Positions 21,476 to 33,144 are shown, counted from the stretch's first letter. The stretch is 64,000 nucleotides of DNA from Cryptomeria japonica (GCF_030272615.1 NC_081406.1:113303783-113367782), one strand, 5' to 3'. Made by a program: numbers and translations. Notes: generated from the letters alone by a model not told the origin.

Positions 21476-22962
21476 CCATTAGTTATGCCAATATTATATT
21501 TATCATTGCACCAAAAGCTCAAGTTGTCAACGCTCACTACAAATCCCATACTTACCCAAATCTACGGGAGGCGGATAAGACATGTCATGAACCCTGAAGG
21601 AGGTGCTGACCACCAAGTCAACATATCATTTACAAACAATTCTTTCTTTGTTCCTAATTACTTCACCTTGCTCATTTAACTTGTTTCAAAAGACCCATTT
21701 AGTTCCAATTACATTTTTGTCTTTAGGTCTATCAACAAGAATCCATGTATTGTTCTTTTCAATTTAATTCAATTCTTATTCCATCACTTTTACCCAATGT
21801 TCATCTTTACATGTTTCATTCACATCCTTAAGTTCAATCTTATAAATCAAACAATATTCAACCTAATCCTTTTCAATTGTTTTCTTAGTTTAAACACCTT
21901 TATTTCTATCTCCTATAATCTAATATTCAAATTGACTCAACCATACATACCTAGGAGTCTTAGGATTTTCTTGATTTTTAAACTCTTGAGTTCTTTCTAC
22001 TGTTCTTGTACTACTCCCATCTCCTTGATTCAATGGATTTACCGCAACAATCTAAACTTGGTTCTAGATCTAAGGTTGCTTCCCTTTGTTTTCACTATAA
22101 CTTTGATCATTTAAATAATATCTACAACATCTTATCTGTTTTTCATTGTGTTCATGAAACCTGGCATTTGCATTCTCAACTATATTTCTCAGTCTCTTGT
22201 TATAACACTAGTAGGCCTTGGTTTTAATAGAATAGCCAAGAAATATTCTTTCATCACATCTAGCATCAAACTTTCCTAAATCTTCATCCCTTTTGATATA
22301 AAATTTACTTCCAAAAATTTTGAAATATTTAATAGTAGGAGCATGATCAAACCATAATTCAAAAGGAGTCTTATTGGTATCACCTTTGATATGAACCTAG
22401 TTAAGAGTGTAAACAATATTACTCACAACTTCTCTCCAATAAACATGCAAAAAATTTCCTTACAACATCATTGTCCTTCAACTTCTTGAATGGTTATGTT
22501 CTTCCTTTCCACAACTCTATTTTGCTAAGGGGTTTTTGGACTATTTTGCTGAGGGGTTTTTGGACCATACATCTATCTTCTAATCCCATGCTCTTCACAA
22601 AATGTATTAAACTCACCAGAAATGAATTCTCCACCTCTGTCAGATCTCAAACAATTAAGCTTCAAACCTATCTCAGTCTCAACCATAGCTTTGAAAAACT
22701 TGAACTTCTCCCTTAAGAAAGTAACCCACATCATCCTTAAATAATTATCAATCAACATCATGAAATATTTATCTCCTTGTATTCTTCTAACTCTAGAAGG
22801 TCCAAACAAATCAGTGTGCACAAGATCCAATAATCCATTAGAAAAATGCTTCTTACTCTTTGAAGATATTCTAGTTTGTTTCCGTAACTGACATTCATTG
22901 TGCATAGGGTTAGCAGGTTTCATCAACTTAGGAAGATCTCTCACAACCTGAGTGGAACTTAT
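21476..22962 (-). pseudogene. Copia pol remnant (C): RT start and integrase
   Basis: Homologous to segment A along its length, including the junction where RT stops (near 21624) and non-pol DNA fills the 148 bp to the LTR. Integrase core: NECQLRKQT, VHTDLFGP, LRSDRGGEF and RVVERKN. Between the second Asp and the Glu a 24-bp stretch is duplicated (22515-22565), repeating PKTPQQN. The last recognisable coding sequence is near 22955, where homology to A ends. Confidence 0.7.
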
Positions 22963-24374
22963 GTCTCCTTCTCCCTTTTCTTTCAAGTCTCTTCTATTAG
23001 TTCAACGCTACTCTCTAATCTTGCTCACTATGAGCTTTTGCAACTTCTATTTTTAGTGGCAACCTCTTTTTTTTATCAGCAACACTACACTCACATCTAA
23101 ACTCCCACACTACCTTACAATCTCTCCAAGATCTTACTATTGTCCTCGCAGCTCATTCAACTCAACTACCTCAGTTGTCATTATGGGGGTTCCACATGCC
23201 ACATCACCATACACTTCATCTTGCTCTGCCACTTGTCCTCACATCTCTGCCAACTCAGTTGCCTCAACCACCATTGTCACATCTCATCAAATGCCTCTTC
23301 ATTTTGAATGCCCTGTACCTACAAGTTTTTGTTTTTTGTCTTGAGTGTGATCTCAGACTTCGCTCACATTAAATGTGTTCTATCTGTCTTCAAGTTGTTC
23401 TGTACAAAGATTACTAAACTTAGTAATCTCAATCTACTCAACAAATCTGATCCAACCTTTGTTGATCATCTTGAGCTGTACATTTGTCTACTACTAGATT
23501 TCCATTAGTGCACCTCTATCCTCTCTCGACCTACCTTGAAGAAAAGATTGACAACCACCATACTGAAATCCACCATCATCGACTTCTACAAATCTAATCT
23601 TTTTTGTGACCTCTGGAAGCCACACGTCTTCATTATTATCATCCAAGTTGCTCTGTCAATCCTAATAAGCATCCTCATGGACCTCTGAATCAATCGGTTT
23701 GCAAACATGTCTGAACGATCGATCACAAGTTCAATTCTATCGGAAAACTAACCATTCATCTTTTCAATAGGTGACCTTTGATTCACTCCATATAGGCCAC
23801 GTCGTTTGATTAGACTGCATGGTGGTAGGCCTGCAAGCACATCAATTTGACAACAAACACCTATGCCGATCAACTCTGTCAACTAGATTTATTATTTCTT
23901 CACATTCAACGCCATAGCTGTCTCGATGTTGATTTCCCAAATGTCCATCGGTATAGAATTAACTATCAGGTTAACCTCTTATCTCTATTCCACCTTTACA
24001 ATCTATCTCGATGACCTTGTGATACCTTTAGTCTCTTTCATCGGCATGAGTTACTCCAACAATAAAACTCACCTTTGATTTCTGCTATCACCATAGGCTA
24101 TTCTGAGAACAGTCTCCATGATGACACATCTTATGAGAAAATTTACTCCGAACTTTAAAACTTCAAGCTAAATGATCACTCATTGGGTTAACCATAACTA
24201 TTGACATAGGAAAAACATGTTGAATCGACAGAATAAGTCATTCTGATGACACACAATCAACCTCCCTTTATCAACATAGGATATTTTGAAAAGCATACTT
24301 CATGGTGAGTACATCGACATAGGTAGCTTTGATGAGAAAACTCACCTTTTATTTCCTTCATCACCATAGCTTAT
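22963..24374. other. Non-coding region, start of motif-rich DNA
   Basis: No gene seen. 22963-23540 is TC-rich without similarity I recognise. From about 23690 the words ATCGG, CATAGC and CTGAT recur at irregular spacing, as at 30642-31760. The two stretches were contiguous before element D inserted at 24375. Confidence 0.5.
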
Positions 24375-24871
24375 TGTGATATTTTTCCAAGATCAAGAGA
24401 TCAATGAAAAGTACAATAGAGAGACAAAATAGATGATGGAAATAAACTACATTCTATCAAGATGAAAATACTGATCAACTGGACCATCAAAAGTTCTTGT
24501 TACATACAATAAATATGAGCCTGCTTATGTAGGCAAGGATATATGGATATATGAGCACACAAACATGACATGTGACTCAATGAGAAGCAAGGGTAGGTAG
24601 GAAATAGGTGTGGTAGGTAGGAGAAGCAATAAAATATTCCACATGAGGTGGATCACCCACCGAAGGTGGAATTATCATCCCACAATAAGTAGATATGATA
24701 AAGTAATAACAAGATCACACCATAAAAGGTGGAAATCTCCTACATCACACTATCCCAATGTGCCACAAACACCCAAGTGTCTCATATGCAAACTATTGTG
24801 ATATGCATGTACCTAAGTAAAATTAAGTATAATGTAAGTATATCCAAGATGAATAAATAATTACACCAACA
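24375..24871 (-). repeat. 3' LTR of D
   Basis: 497 bp, starting TGTGATATTTTTCCAAG and ending ATTACACCAACA. Nearly identical to 30145-30641, with scattered differences that are mostly transitions. Confidence 0.9.
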
Positions 24872-25353
24872 CCCCCCTTAAGTGCAACTTAGGGGAATGC
24901 GCTTAAGTCTACATTGCAACTAAGAAATGCAAGATGGGTCCCGACTACAAGGCCATGTTAGGTACCCATGTACAAATGCATGCAAACTAATGCAATCTCT
25001 CCTAAAGCAGGGAAAGAGAGAAACCCAATGGGAAAAGCCTCCCCCAAAAGAGATGAAAACTATAGACAAAGGAACTCTCAAAGAAGTATGAGAAGGACAA
25101 AACCCCATGTGAGGAAAAAGTCCCCCCCCCCCCCCCATATGAGAGAAGAAGAGAGGCTAGGTAGCCCCCCCTCAATGTAGAATTTGTACCAATGGTAGAA
25201 GCTCAAAGATGAATGAAGAAAATGCTTCACAAACATCGAACAATGATCTTCCCCTTAGGAAGAAACAAAACCAAAGGTGTATCCATCAAGTATCCTCAAT
25301 CATGAAGGGAATATGTAGGAAAAATACTCATGATGAATGAAATCTCTAAAAAA
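24872..25353 (-). other. 3' non-coding region and polypurine tract of D
   Basis: Next to the 3' LTR the minus strand reads AAGGGGGG, the likely polypurine tract. A run of 15 C lies at 25122-25136. No coding sequence is seen. Confidence 0.6.
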
Positions 25354-25779
25354 CTACTCAAGTGTCCCCATGTCAATGCTGAAAGATACTCCCTCCAAAG
25401 GTGGTGAACTTCTCCACATTGCTGAAAAAGGAACTTCAAGATCTAGTTGAGATGAATATAGAACAATATCCAAAGACTTACATGTCTCCTCTAAGGATAA
25501 AGAGACCTCCTTCAAATGTTGTACATAAGTATCCATAATCATGTCAACCTCAAAAGAATGATCATGTAGATAATTCACAAGAGGGTCAGAGTGTTCCCTT
25601 GCAACATTTGAAGAAGGATCATCTTCATCAAAGAGAAGATGAATGTCATCAATGATGTATCCCAAATATGCAATGTAGGAATCCACAAACAAATTTGCAA
25701 TGTTTGTCAAGTAGGCATCCCAATCAACTGAAGCTGGAAGACATGGAATATCCTGTTGCACTGAATCACAAGAAGACAA
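25354..25779 (-). CDS. Unknown 141-codon ORF of D, at the position of pol
   Basis: Open frame rich in Asp, Ser and Leu (DWDAYLTNIANLFVDSYIAY near the start), with no integrase, RT or RNase H motif. It follows the pre-integrase remnant where integrase is expected. It could be an unrelated sequence that replaced pol, or an old reading frame without function. The displayed start is not well supported. Confidence 0.3.
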   Translation of the reverse strand: MSSCDSVQQDIPCLPASVDWDAYLTNIANLFVDSYIAYLGYIIDDIHLLFDEDDPSSNVAREHSDPLVNYLHDHSFEVDMIMDTYVQHLKEVSLSLEETCKSLDIVLYSSQLDLEVPFSAMWRSSPPLEGVSFSIDMGTLE

Positions 25780-25815
25780 AACTATTGCACTAGCTGCATC
25801 ATCAGGTGCAATAGG

Positions 25816-26286
25816 TTATGGGATATCAATAGGAGGATATAAAATGCAAGGTTCAAGAATGGGCTCACATGTGAGAATCCCCAAGTTCAAGTACCCAAAG
25901 TTCACCTCAAAATCTGAATCATCAACATAGGAAGAGTGAACCTCATCAATAGGACCAAAATGTGAAAAGGAGTACAACCGAGATGCATGATCAACCACCC
26001 CAGTCGCAATGATAGCTGTAGTCTCCAAGTCTCTAATGATAACTAAATCAGGTGTGAACTCCACGGTTTTCCTAGTTGCCCCATGTGTGATTTGATAGAT
26101 GGAAAGAAGATTGTTTGTCAAGTGGTGTACACACAACACATCATTGAAGGAGTTATCCCCAACAGAAATAGATCATTTCCCAATCACATCCATGTATGTA
26201 TGATTGCCCATCAAAATGTGTGGCATGGTGCAAGGCTCAAATGAAGAGAACATAGACTGCGAAGATGCCATATGATGAGAAACCCC
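25816..26286 (-). pseudogene. Protease second half and pre-integrase of D
   Basis: Continues the protease after the solo LTR: VSHHMA (next to the active site), then VLCVHHLTNNLLSIYQITHG and LVIIRDLETTAIIATG, the usual course into the pre-integrase region of copia. One in-frame stop near 26172. Integrase zinc and catalytic motifs do not follow. Confidence 0.65.
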
Positions 26287-27474
26287 TATTACTATTTACT
26301 AAGTTGTCATTAGTCTTATGTCCAAAGTCATCCTATATACTCTAGTCGGTTAATACTACTGAAATGTCCAGTCGGTAAGTACTAAGGTGTCGGTTACAAA
26401 AGAAAGGTTAGTCACCGAAATGAGACATACTGAGCTGTCTACCGAGTAAAGTTCATATGACTACCGAGCAGCAAAGAAGGTATACCAAGTTATTCTGAAT
26501 TGAGTGGAAACGTGTAACCAGATTCAATGAACCTGGACACATATGTGGAAACGTGTTACAAGATTCGAGAATAGGGAACCGTTATTACATAGGAAATTGC
26601 ATTTAAAGATTTTGTATGATTTTGAGGGAGTTTATCCAATGAAATAATTTCTATGTTTATTCATTTGATAAAACATGTTTGTATGATTGATGTATGAACA
26701 AGATCACCGTTTCAGAGATCTATATATATACAGAGTGATTTGAGTATCCAACAGAGAGGGAAGATGATGATTTGAAAATGAAAATCATGAGAGAAGATAA
26801 GATGTGAAGACTGACAGAGATATTCAAAGGTCACCGAGAAGGTTTTCAGAGAACAGTTTAAGGGATAGAGTATACAGAAGAGGTCACCGAGTTGATCTAT
26901 CAATTACCGAGGTATGCTATGAGCATGGCAATTTCATATTGAGCACATAGAGTCTGCTATAACATTTCTGATGTAAAGTTGTAGATATTTTGTAAAGATT
27001 TTGATTGAATTATTTTGAGTTGTGATAGAAACCTTTAACAGGGTAAAAGACTCTAACAAAATCTATAAATTGTAAATCCTTTAACCAGATACAACATTTT
27101 GTAAAAGTGTTTGTAAAATCCTTTAGCAAGGTAGATCTAAAGATCTTGATACTCCTAACAGGGTAAGCTATCAAAAATAGGTAAACATGTAGCTCTAACC
27201 AAGCAACCTTTATTATTGCAGTAGTGAAGTTGTGGGTGCCATCCCCACCGTAGTTTTTCTCTCTAAGCAAGAGTTTCTGCGTAACCAAAATCTTTGTGTT
27301 ATGGAGTGAAATGTGTCTGGTTGTTATTTCTGTGATTATTTTTCAGTTTTATATTAATGAGATCATCAATATTTAGTTTATGTTTATGAGTAAAATTGTT
27401 TTTGAAGAAGAGTTTTGAAGTACTGATTCACCCCTCCCCTCTCAGTACATTAGCTTTCCTAGCCAGACCTAATA
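26287..27474 (+). repeat. Solo LTR inserted in the protease of D
   Basis: About 1,188 bp in plus orientation, ending with the C-rich motif (TTCACCCCTCCCCTCTCAGT) and containing TAGTTTTTCTC at 27251-27261. Ends read TATTAC and CTAATA, as expected from TGTTAC and CTAACA after one transition at each end. Flanking ACCCC and GCCCC (or an exact CCCCT pair if the edges shift by one base) form a 5-bp target duplication. Removing it restores the frame of the protease around DSG. A solo LTR arises by recombination between two LTRs. Confidence 0.75.
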
Positions 27475-28487
27475 GCCCCTGAATCTAGAAGCCATCTCCT
27501 TGAAACATGACTTGTAGTAGCACAAAGAGCTTGTCCCTTTCCTTTATCTATCCCAAAAGAGTGATCCTTTCCTTTATCCTTTTCTTTGGAAGAAGAAGCC
27601 AATGTAGACATTCTAGAAGGTAGGTTGATTTTTTTCTTCTCAAGAAGATGCTTCAACTCATCAATATCCTTCTTGTAACAATGTTGTTCATCATGTCCTA
27701 ACTTCTTGCAATATGCAGAAAAAATATTGTCCTTAGATTTCCTCTTAGGTGAGGATGTAGAATCACCTTGTTGTGGAGATGAGGATTGTGATCCATCTTG
27801 TTGTGGTTTAGACTTAGGTTGCTTTTGATTCTTGCATTTTCCTTGATTTCTTTGATTCCCTCTAGTAGCGACCAAAGCTTGTGACTTTGAAGATTTGACA
27901 ATTCCCATCTTAGTCAACTTAGATTGCTCAAGAATAAGCATCTTTGTGAATGCATCAAATGAGGGAGAAGTGTAGGAGGAACCTTGAGCTAACCTATGGG
28001 TGTGAAAGCTAGATACAAAGGCAACATACTCTGAAGGAAACTTGTCCAGCAAGTTATAAACCAATCGAGCATCCTTTTTGTCAATTTCACAATCCTTTAG
28101 CTTTTCTCTTAGCTCATTTTCTTTTGTGACATAATATAGGATTGTATCAAAATCCTTGGGATACAATGTTGTGAGTTCATTATCAATATTGTAGCCCTTA
28201 ATCTCATCAACTTGACCATACAATTTCTCATAAATATCCCAAGCCTCTTTAATTGTAGTACACTTATCAATGTGAAAAATGAGGTCATCTGATACATACT
28301 TTCTAAGAGTTCCAAGTGCCATAGCATTCTTAGTGAGTCATTTAATTTGAGCATTAGGATCAGGTGGTGCTATTATAGTTCCATTTACATAATGAATGAT
28401 TCCTTTTTCCACTAGTTTACTCCATGCCTTTATCTTTCATGATGCATAATTATGAGGAGTTAAAGGTGGAAATTTAGGAGAACCCAT
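27475..28487 (-). pseudogene. Gag and protease start of D (UBN2 type)
   Basis: Starts at ATG 28487 (MGSPKFPPLTPHNY) with two TGA stops before a 287-codon open stretch (28322-27459). UBN2-type Gag: LRKYVSDDLIFHIDKCTTIK, AWDIYEKLYG, LLDKFPSEYVAFV. The zinc knuckle (AYCKKLGHDEQHC) has lost its first Cys (Ser/Ala region), so zinc binding is doubtful. It ends with the protease start RWLLDSGA, where the solo LTR cuts in. Confidence 0.75.
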
Positions 28488-30131
28488 AGCACCAAAATAA
28501 ATAAAAAAGACAACATAGAGAGATGCATAATCACACAAGACACCCCCCCAAAATGATGATTTGGCATTTTATACTTAGTGCATGTACAATGGGCCACTTG
28601 CAAAGCAAGGCAAGGTGGACTTCCGATTTGAATTTTATAACTACCTCAAATAGGCTAAAAAAGACTTCAACAAATACTACAAGTGATATAAATAGAGATC
28701 CAAGAAAAATGCAAGTACCAAATAGGCCAAGAATGGCCAAATGCTGAAAGTATAATTTCTACTCAAAATCACTACAAACTAATGGCATATTATGAAAGTA
28801 GACAAAAAATTATGCACTTTCAAAAAAAAAATGGCACCTAAAAAGAAGGTTTTATGACCCCAAACAAAGCCTCTGAAGTTGCAAAATCTAGGATTAGATA
28901 GGTACAGTCATGAGAATCTGCAAATTTTGAAAAATACGTCCATCAAAATTGGAAAATTCCTCCACCACTACGAAGAGAACAAAATTTTATCCCATTTAAA
29001 AAAAATAAAAAGGAGCAAAAATGACCAAGATACAGCCATTTGAAGTCGAACTACAAAATAAAAAATGCAAATGAAAGGGGGTCCAAAAATTTTCAAAAAA
29101 TGTTGATGTAGGATGTCGTCAGCATTTGAAGGGCTTTAAATTGATGCCCGTCTACCTGTCAAATTGGTTGTCACTCCCCTTTGGCTAACCGTATGAAAAA
29201 TGGCACGTGGCAGCCTATGAGTGGTTTCGTATTGTACAAAATGATGACGTGTCTCCTGCGTGGAAGGTGACTATGATCCGTACACCTATGTGGCAGTTGA
29301 TGTGGTAGCCTTATTAGGCATATAGTTTAGAAAATAGAATTGTGCCATGTGGCACCTTGATGTCGTAGAGTTAGAGAGGGAGCTAGAGGCTGCGACACGG
29401 GCAGCCAAGAGGAAGATTGCCGACAGGAAGGAGACCTGCGGCCGGGAGGAGGAAGATCGTCGATGTTGGAAGTTGCCATTCAAAGAAAGAGTTTCCATGG
29501 CAGCTAGAGCAGCAGGGAGGGAACCGAGAGGAGGAAGCACGATGGTGGTTAGGAGCGGTGGAGCTCGGAGGGTATGTGCTTGCTGACAAAAGGTGCAGTG
29601 TCAAGCCGTGGAGTAGTTGGGCACCGGGAGAATAGACCAAACCAATAGGGGGAGAACTAACGATGGGAGTACGGTGGACGATGGGTGTCGGCAATGAATT
29701 CTGCAAAACAAATGCAAAGTAAGGTCTGCAATACAGGTGTCACGGGGGGGGGTTTGCGGACCCCCCCAAAAAATATAATATTTTTTTTATTTTCAAAAAA
29801 AACTTTTGCAATCGTAAAAAATTATGATTTAAAAAAAAAATGAAACTAAAAATTAAATTCACAGAAAATAAACATTTTTTATTTTTAATTTTTGTTTTTT
29901 TGCAAAACCGTACCATACTAGCCGTATAGGCTAAAAAAATTCATCCAAAGCCCAATATGCAATTTTTACCAGAATAGGCTGAGTTTATAATCAATTTTCA
30001 TGGAAACGGCCTTCTGGACTCAACCGTGATGTCCAAATCGCCATAGGATGTCCCCAAAAATATCACCTCCCCAAATCCAAAACTAGAAGCCTCCACAATG
30101 TCTCCAAAATACTGATCAATGAAGCCCTTTA
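28488..30131 (-). other. Leader of D between PBS and gag
   Basis: About 1.6 kb, no domain seen. 29300-29690 is GC-rich with several overlapping ORFs, none recognised. 29744-29767 holds nine G, a short spacer and seven C that could form a hairpin. 29765-29900 is a run of A- and T-tracts. Confidence 0.5.
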
Positions 30132-30144
30132 GGCTCTGATACCA
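30132..30144 (-). other. Primer-binding site of D
   Basis: Minus strand TGGTATCAGAGCC with no gap to the LTR; initiator tRNA-Met type. Confidence 0.9.
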
Positions 30145-30641
30145 TGCGAGATTTTTCCAAGATCAAGAGCTCAATGAAAATTACAATAGAGAGACAAAAT
30201 AAATGATAGGAATAAACTGTATTCTATCAAGATGAAAATACTAATCAACTGGATCATCAAAAGTTCTTGTTACATACAATGAATATGAGCCTGCTTATAT
30301 AGGCAATGCTATATGGATATGTGAGAACACAAACATGACATGTGGCTAAATGAGAAACAAGGGTAGGTAGGAAATAGATGTGGTAGGTAGGAGAAATAAT
30401 AAAATATTTCACATGAGGTGGATCACCCATCGAAGGTGGAATTATCATCCCACAATAAGTGGATATGGTAAAGTAATAACAAGATCACACCATAAAAGGT
30501 AGAAATCTCCTACAACACACTATTCCAATGTGGCACAAACACCCAAGTGTCTCATATGCAAACTACTATGATATGCATGTACCTAAGTAAACTTAAGTAT
30601 AGTGTAATTATATCCAAGATGAATAAATAATTACACCAACA
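30145..30641 (-). repeat. 5' LTR of D
   Basis: 497 bp, starting TGCGAGATTTTTCCAAG and ending ATTACACCAACA. Directly abuts the PBS. Only a few percent of positions differ from the other LTR, so the insertion is younger than most elements here. Confidence 0.9.
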
Positions 30642-32060
30642 GTTATACCAAACCATATTCTCCATGTTGACAGTCTTCATCGGCATAAGCTACCTCGATC
30701 ACAAATCATCATCCTAAAATGACTATCATCAGAATAGTCATCACTATCGGCATAGGCAGAACATGCTAAGTCAATCTAACAAGTTAATCTGATGACATAT
30801 CATTTTCTCACTCTTCATTAGCATAGCTATCCTGAAACTCAAACTTCATGGTGAAAAACAACATTGGGATAGCTTACCCTGATGAGAACCTCCATCAGAA
30901 AAGCTAACACTATCGGCTTAGCATATGGACACTATCCCGCCAAAACAAACTATTTCGATGCCCAAACATGAACCAACATCGATGTAGCTAATCTGAAATT
31001 GTACTCCAATGGACCTTCTTCATATTGACCTTTTTTATTCCAAAGTGCATATCCATCAGAATAGTTAACACTATCGGATTAACATTTGGAGGTTATACCA
31101 TTTGTACAAACTTATTCTGATTACACAACTTGAATCTATATCAGCATAGCTACTCTGACATCAAACTCCATGGTGACAAACTTAATCGGCATAGTTTATT
31201 CTGATTTCCATAGAGATGACTTTGTGATTCCTTTGTTATGTCGCTATAAGCTAGGTCAATGATCAAACTCCATAGTGATAAAATACATCGACATAGATTA
31301 TCCCAAACTACATATCTATAGTCCTTCAACATATCGCCATATGTTATTCTGATGAACTCACCAAAGGAGAGTTCTCTTCATTTTCCTCTGTCGGGATAGT
31401 TTACATTGTCGACATAGTGTTAATTTTCTATTCCACCTTCAATAGTTACTCTGATAGGCATCCTTGGTCAGCTAGTCAGTATAGCTATTCTGACATAGTG
31501 ATTGTCAAAGTAGTTTATTCTATCGGCATTACTAAAAAATGTTGCTCTGCCTTTGTCTGTCATTTCGATGTGTAGCTCAACTCTGGTTTTCGGCATTGCT
31601 ATCCCGATCTGTTACAATACCAAAGAGACTCCTCATGACCTGACATCGATATAGTTATCTCGGTAGGATTACTTCACCTATACACCACTTAATCGGTAGA
31701 GTTATCCTGATATAACTATTTCACCTGCACAACATTTGATCGGTGTAGCTATCTCAATAAGACTTGTGATACTTATTTATCAGACCATACAGAAATTGGT
31801 ATAACATAATGGGGTCTTGTCAATATACATGAATTCTTGTTTTTCACAACCCTAGCACTAGGACATCCAACATGAACTTCATAAACACATCATATGGCAT
31901 TGTGGGAGTTTGCAACTTCATGGCTGATCTCATCTACTACATCTACAACCTCCAAGTTGACCTTCCTGATTGACATCAATGGCATCAATGACACTCCTCT
32001 GCAACTTCATCAGCCATGCACACACACATGTTGACATCAATGATAACTTTAATGCCAACA
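30642..32060. repeat. Motif-rich DNA (ATCGGCATAGCTATCCCGAT-like units)
   Basis: No gene. At least a dozen degenerate copies of an about 20-base word with complementary ends (ATCGG..CCGAT or CTGAT) occur between 30679 and 31760, for example at 30679-30699, 31184-31204, 31590-31608, 31645-31663 and 31692-31712. 31342-32060 is repeated at 59362-60077. The right end (CCAACA at 32055-32060) looks like an LTR edge. Confidence 0.6.
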
Positions 32061-33144
32061 ATGAGATTATTTGTTATCAATCACCCATTCATCTATCTTT
32101 TCAACCTGTGTAGCCCAAGCTCTTTCCACATTCACGTAGCTGGTAGAATCAGTAGGCATTGGATCACCTTCCTTGATAGAAATAAACACCCATTCATTAT
32201 CACTCATATTTCCTTTATCTGATTCATCATCTTACACACCTTCATCAGCAGCATAATAACATCTCTTTTGAAATTTAGGCTTGAAAGTTTTCTTAGGAAC
32301 TCTTTCCGAACATCTTGAGGAAAAATGACCTATCTTACTGCATGAAAAATTTAAGATGTAACTTTCCTTCATATATACTAATTCATTTTCTTCATCTCTT
32401 TCTCATATCTGGACATCCTCCTTGAAGAAATTTCTCCTAGATCATATCTCTTCTTTTTCTTTCCAGAAATAGTGGCTTTGATTACATATTATACCTTAGG
32501 AAGGGAATCACCAAACTCACTCTATTCAAAATTTGATAGCTTACCAAGAAGCATGTCTTTGGTTACATCTATCATGGTTCGGATTTCCTCAATAGCAACA
32601 ACTTTATGTTTGTAGGATGTAGGTAAGGATCTGAGAACTTTAACAATAATCTCTAATTCTTCCAACTTTCCACCAGCACATCTGATATTACACAAAATTT
32701 CATTCACCTTCTACATAAAAGAAGTAATGTTCTCATATTCGCCCATCCTCAACATCTCATACTTTTCCTTTAAGCTCTACAACTTAGCAATCTTTACATA
32801 ACTATCTCCATACATGGTTTCCAACTTCTTCTAGATCTCATGAGCAGTTTGCAATTCCATAACATTTGCCATTTCAAACTCTATCAAGGCACTCAACAAT
32901 GCTTCCTTAGCCCTAATATTGCATCCAACTTCCTTTAATTCATCTGGAGATGTAGGTCCATCTGTAGGAATGGTATACTTGTTCTTTGACATAGTCCAAT
33001 AAGGTTTGCCAATGCATTTCAGATGACACTCCATGCAACTCTTCCAAAGAGAGTATAGTTAGTACCATCAAATCTTAGATTGTCCTTCTTGTAAGATGCC
33101 ATCCTAGATCACGTCAAGTGCTTAAGCTTCTCTGGAGGAATCTA
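32061..33144 (-). pseudogene. Copia gag and protease start, pol deleted (copy 1)
   Basis: Reading from 33100 down: Gag N-terminal part (MECHLKCIGKPYW), UBN2-type core (GGKLEELEIIVKVLRSLPTS, DMLLGKLSNFE), zinc-knuckle region near 32340-32280 (damaged), then DNEWVFISIKEGDP and EWVID, where the protease active site would begin. Sequence similarity to copia stops there, and an LTR-like edge (CCAACA) follows immediately. The same cut occurs at 60077. Several stops and shifts. Confidence 0.65.

Larger units (their letters stand above)
13495..22962 (-). mobile_element. Chimeric tandem copia complex (segments A, B, C)
   Basis: All on the minus strand. Left LTR (13495-14591), internal segment A (14592-16260), internal segment B (16262-19983) ending in a PBS, a full LTR (19984-21475), then internal segment C (21476-22962). 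C repeats the arrangement of A: LTR, then about 147 bp of non-pol DNA, then an RT fragment and integrase. The central LTR therefore serves as the 5' LTR of B and lies where a 3' LTR of C would be, as produced by recombination between related elements. C ends abruptly at about 22962. Confidence 0.6.
24375..30641 (-). mobile_element. Copia-like element D with paired 497-bp LTRs
   Basis: Two LTRs of equal length (24375-24871 and 30145-30641) flank an internal region with a perfect PBS (30132-30144) and a G-rich polypurine tract (24872 onward on the minus strand). Flanks CTTAT and GTTAT match at four of five bases, a likely target-site duplication. Order on the minus strand: leader, gag (28487-27480), protease and pre-integrase (27479 and 26281-25816, split by a solo LTR), an unknown ORF (25779-25354) and a non-coding tail. 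Integrase, RT and RNase H are absent, so D is non-autonomous. It interrupts the motif-rich DNA. Confidence 0.85.

Noticed and set aside
29286-29706. Gene in the GC-rich part of the D leader
   Set aside because: Several ORFs overlap on both strands with Arg/Gly- or Ser/Pro-rich composition, none recognisable.
30679-31760. CRISPR-like or satellite array
   Set aside because: Units are degenerate, spacing is irregular and this is a plant genome; no identical direct repeats.
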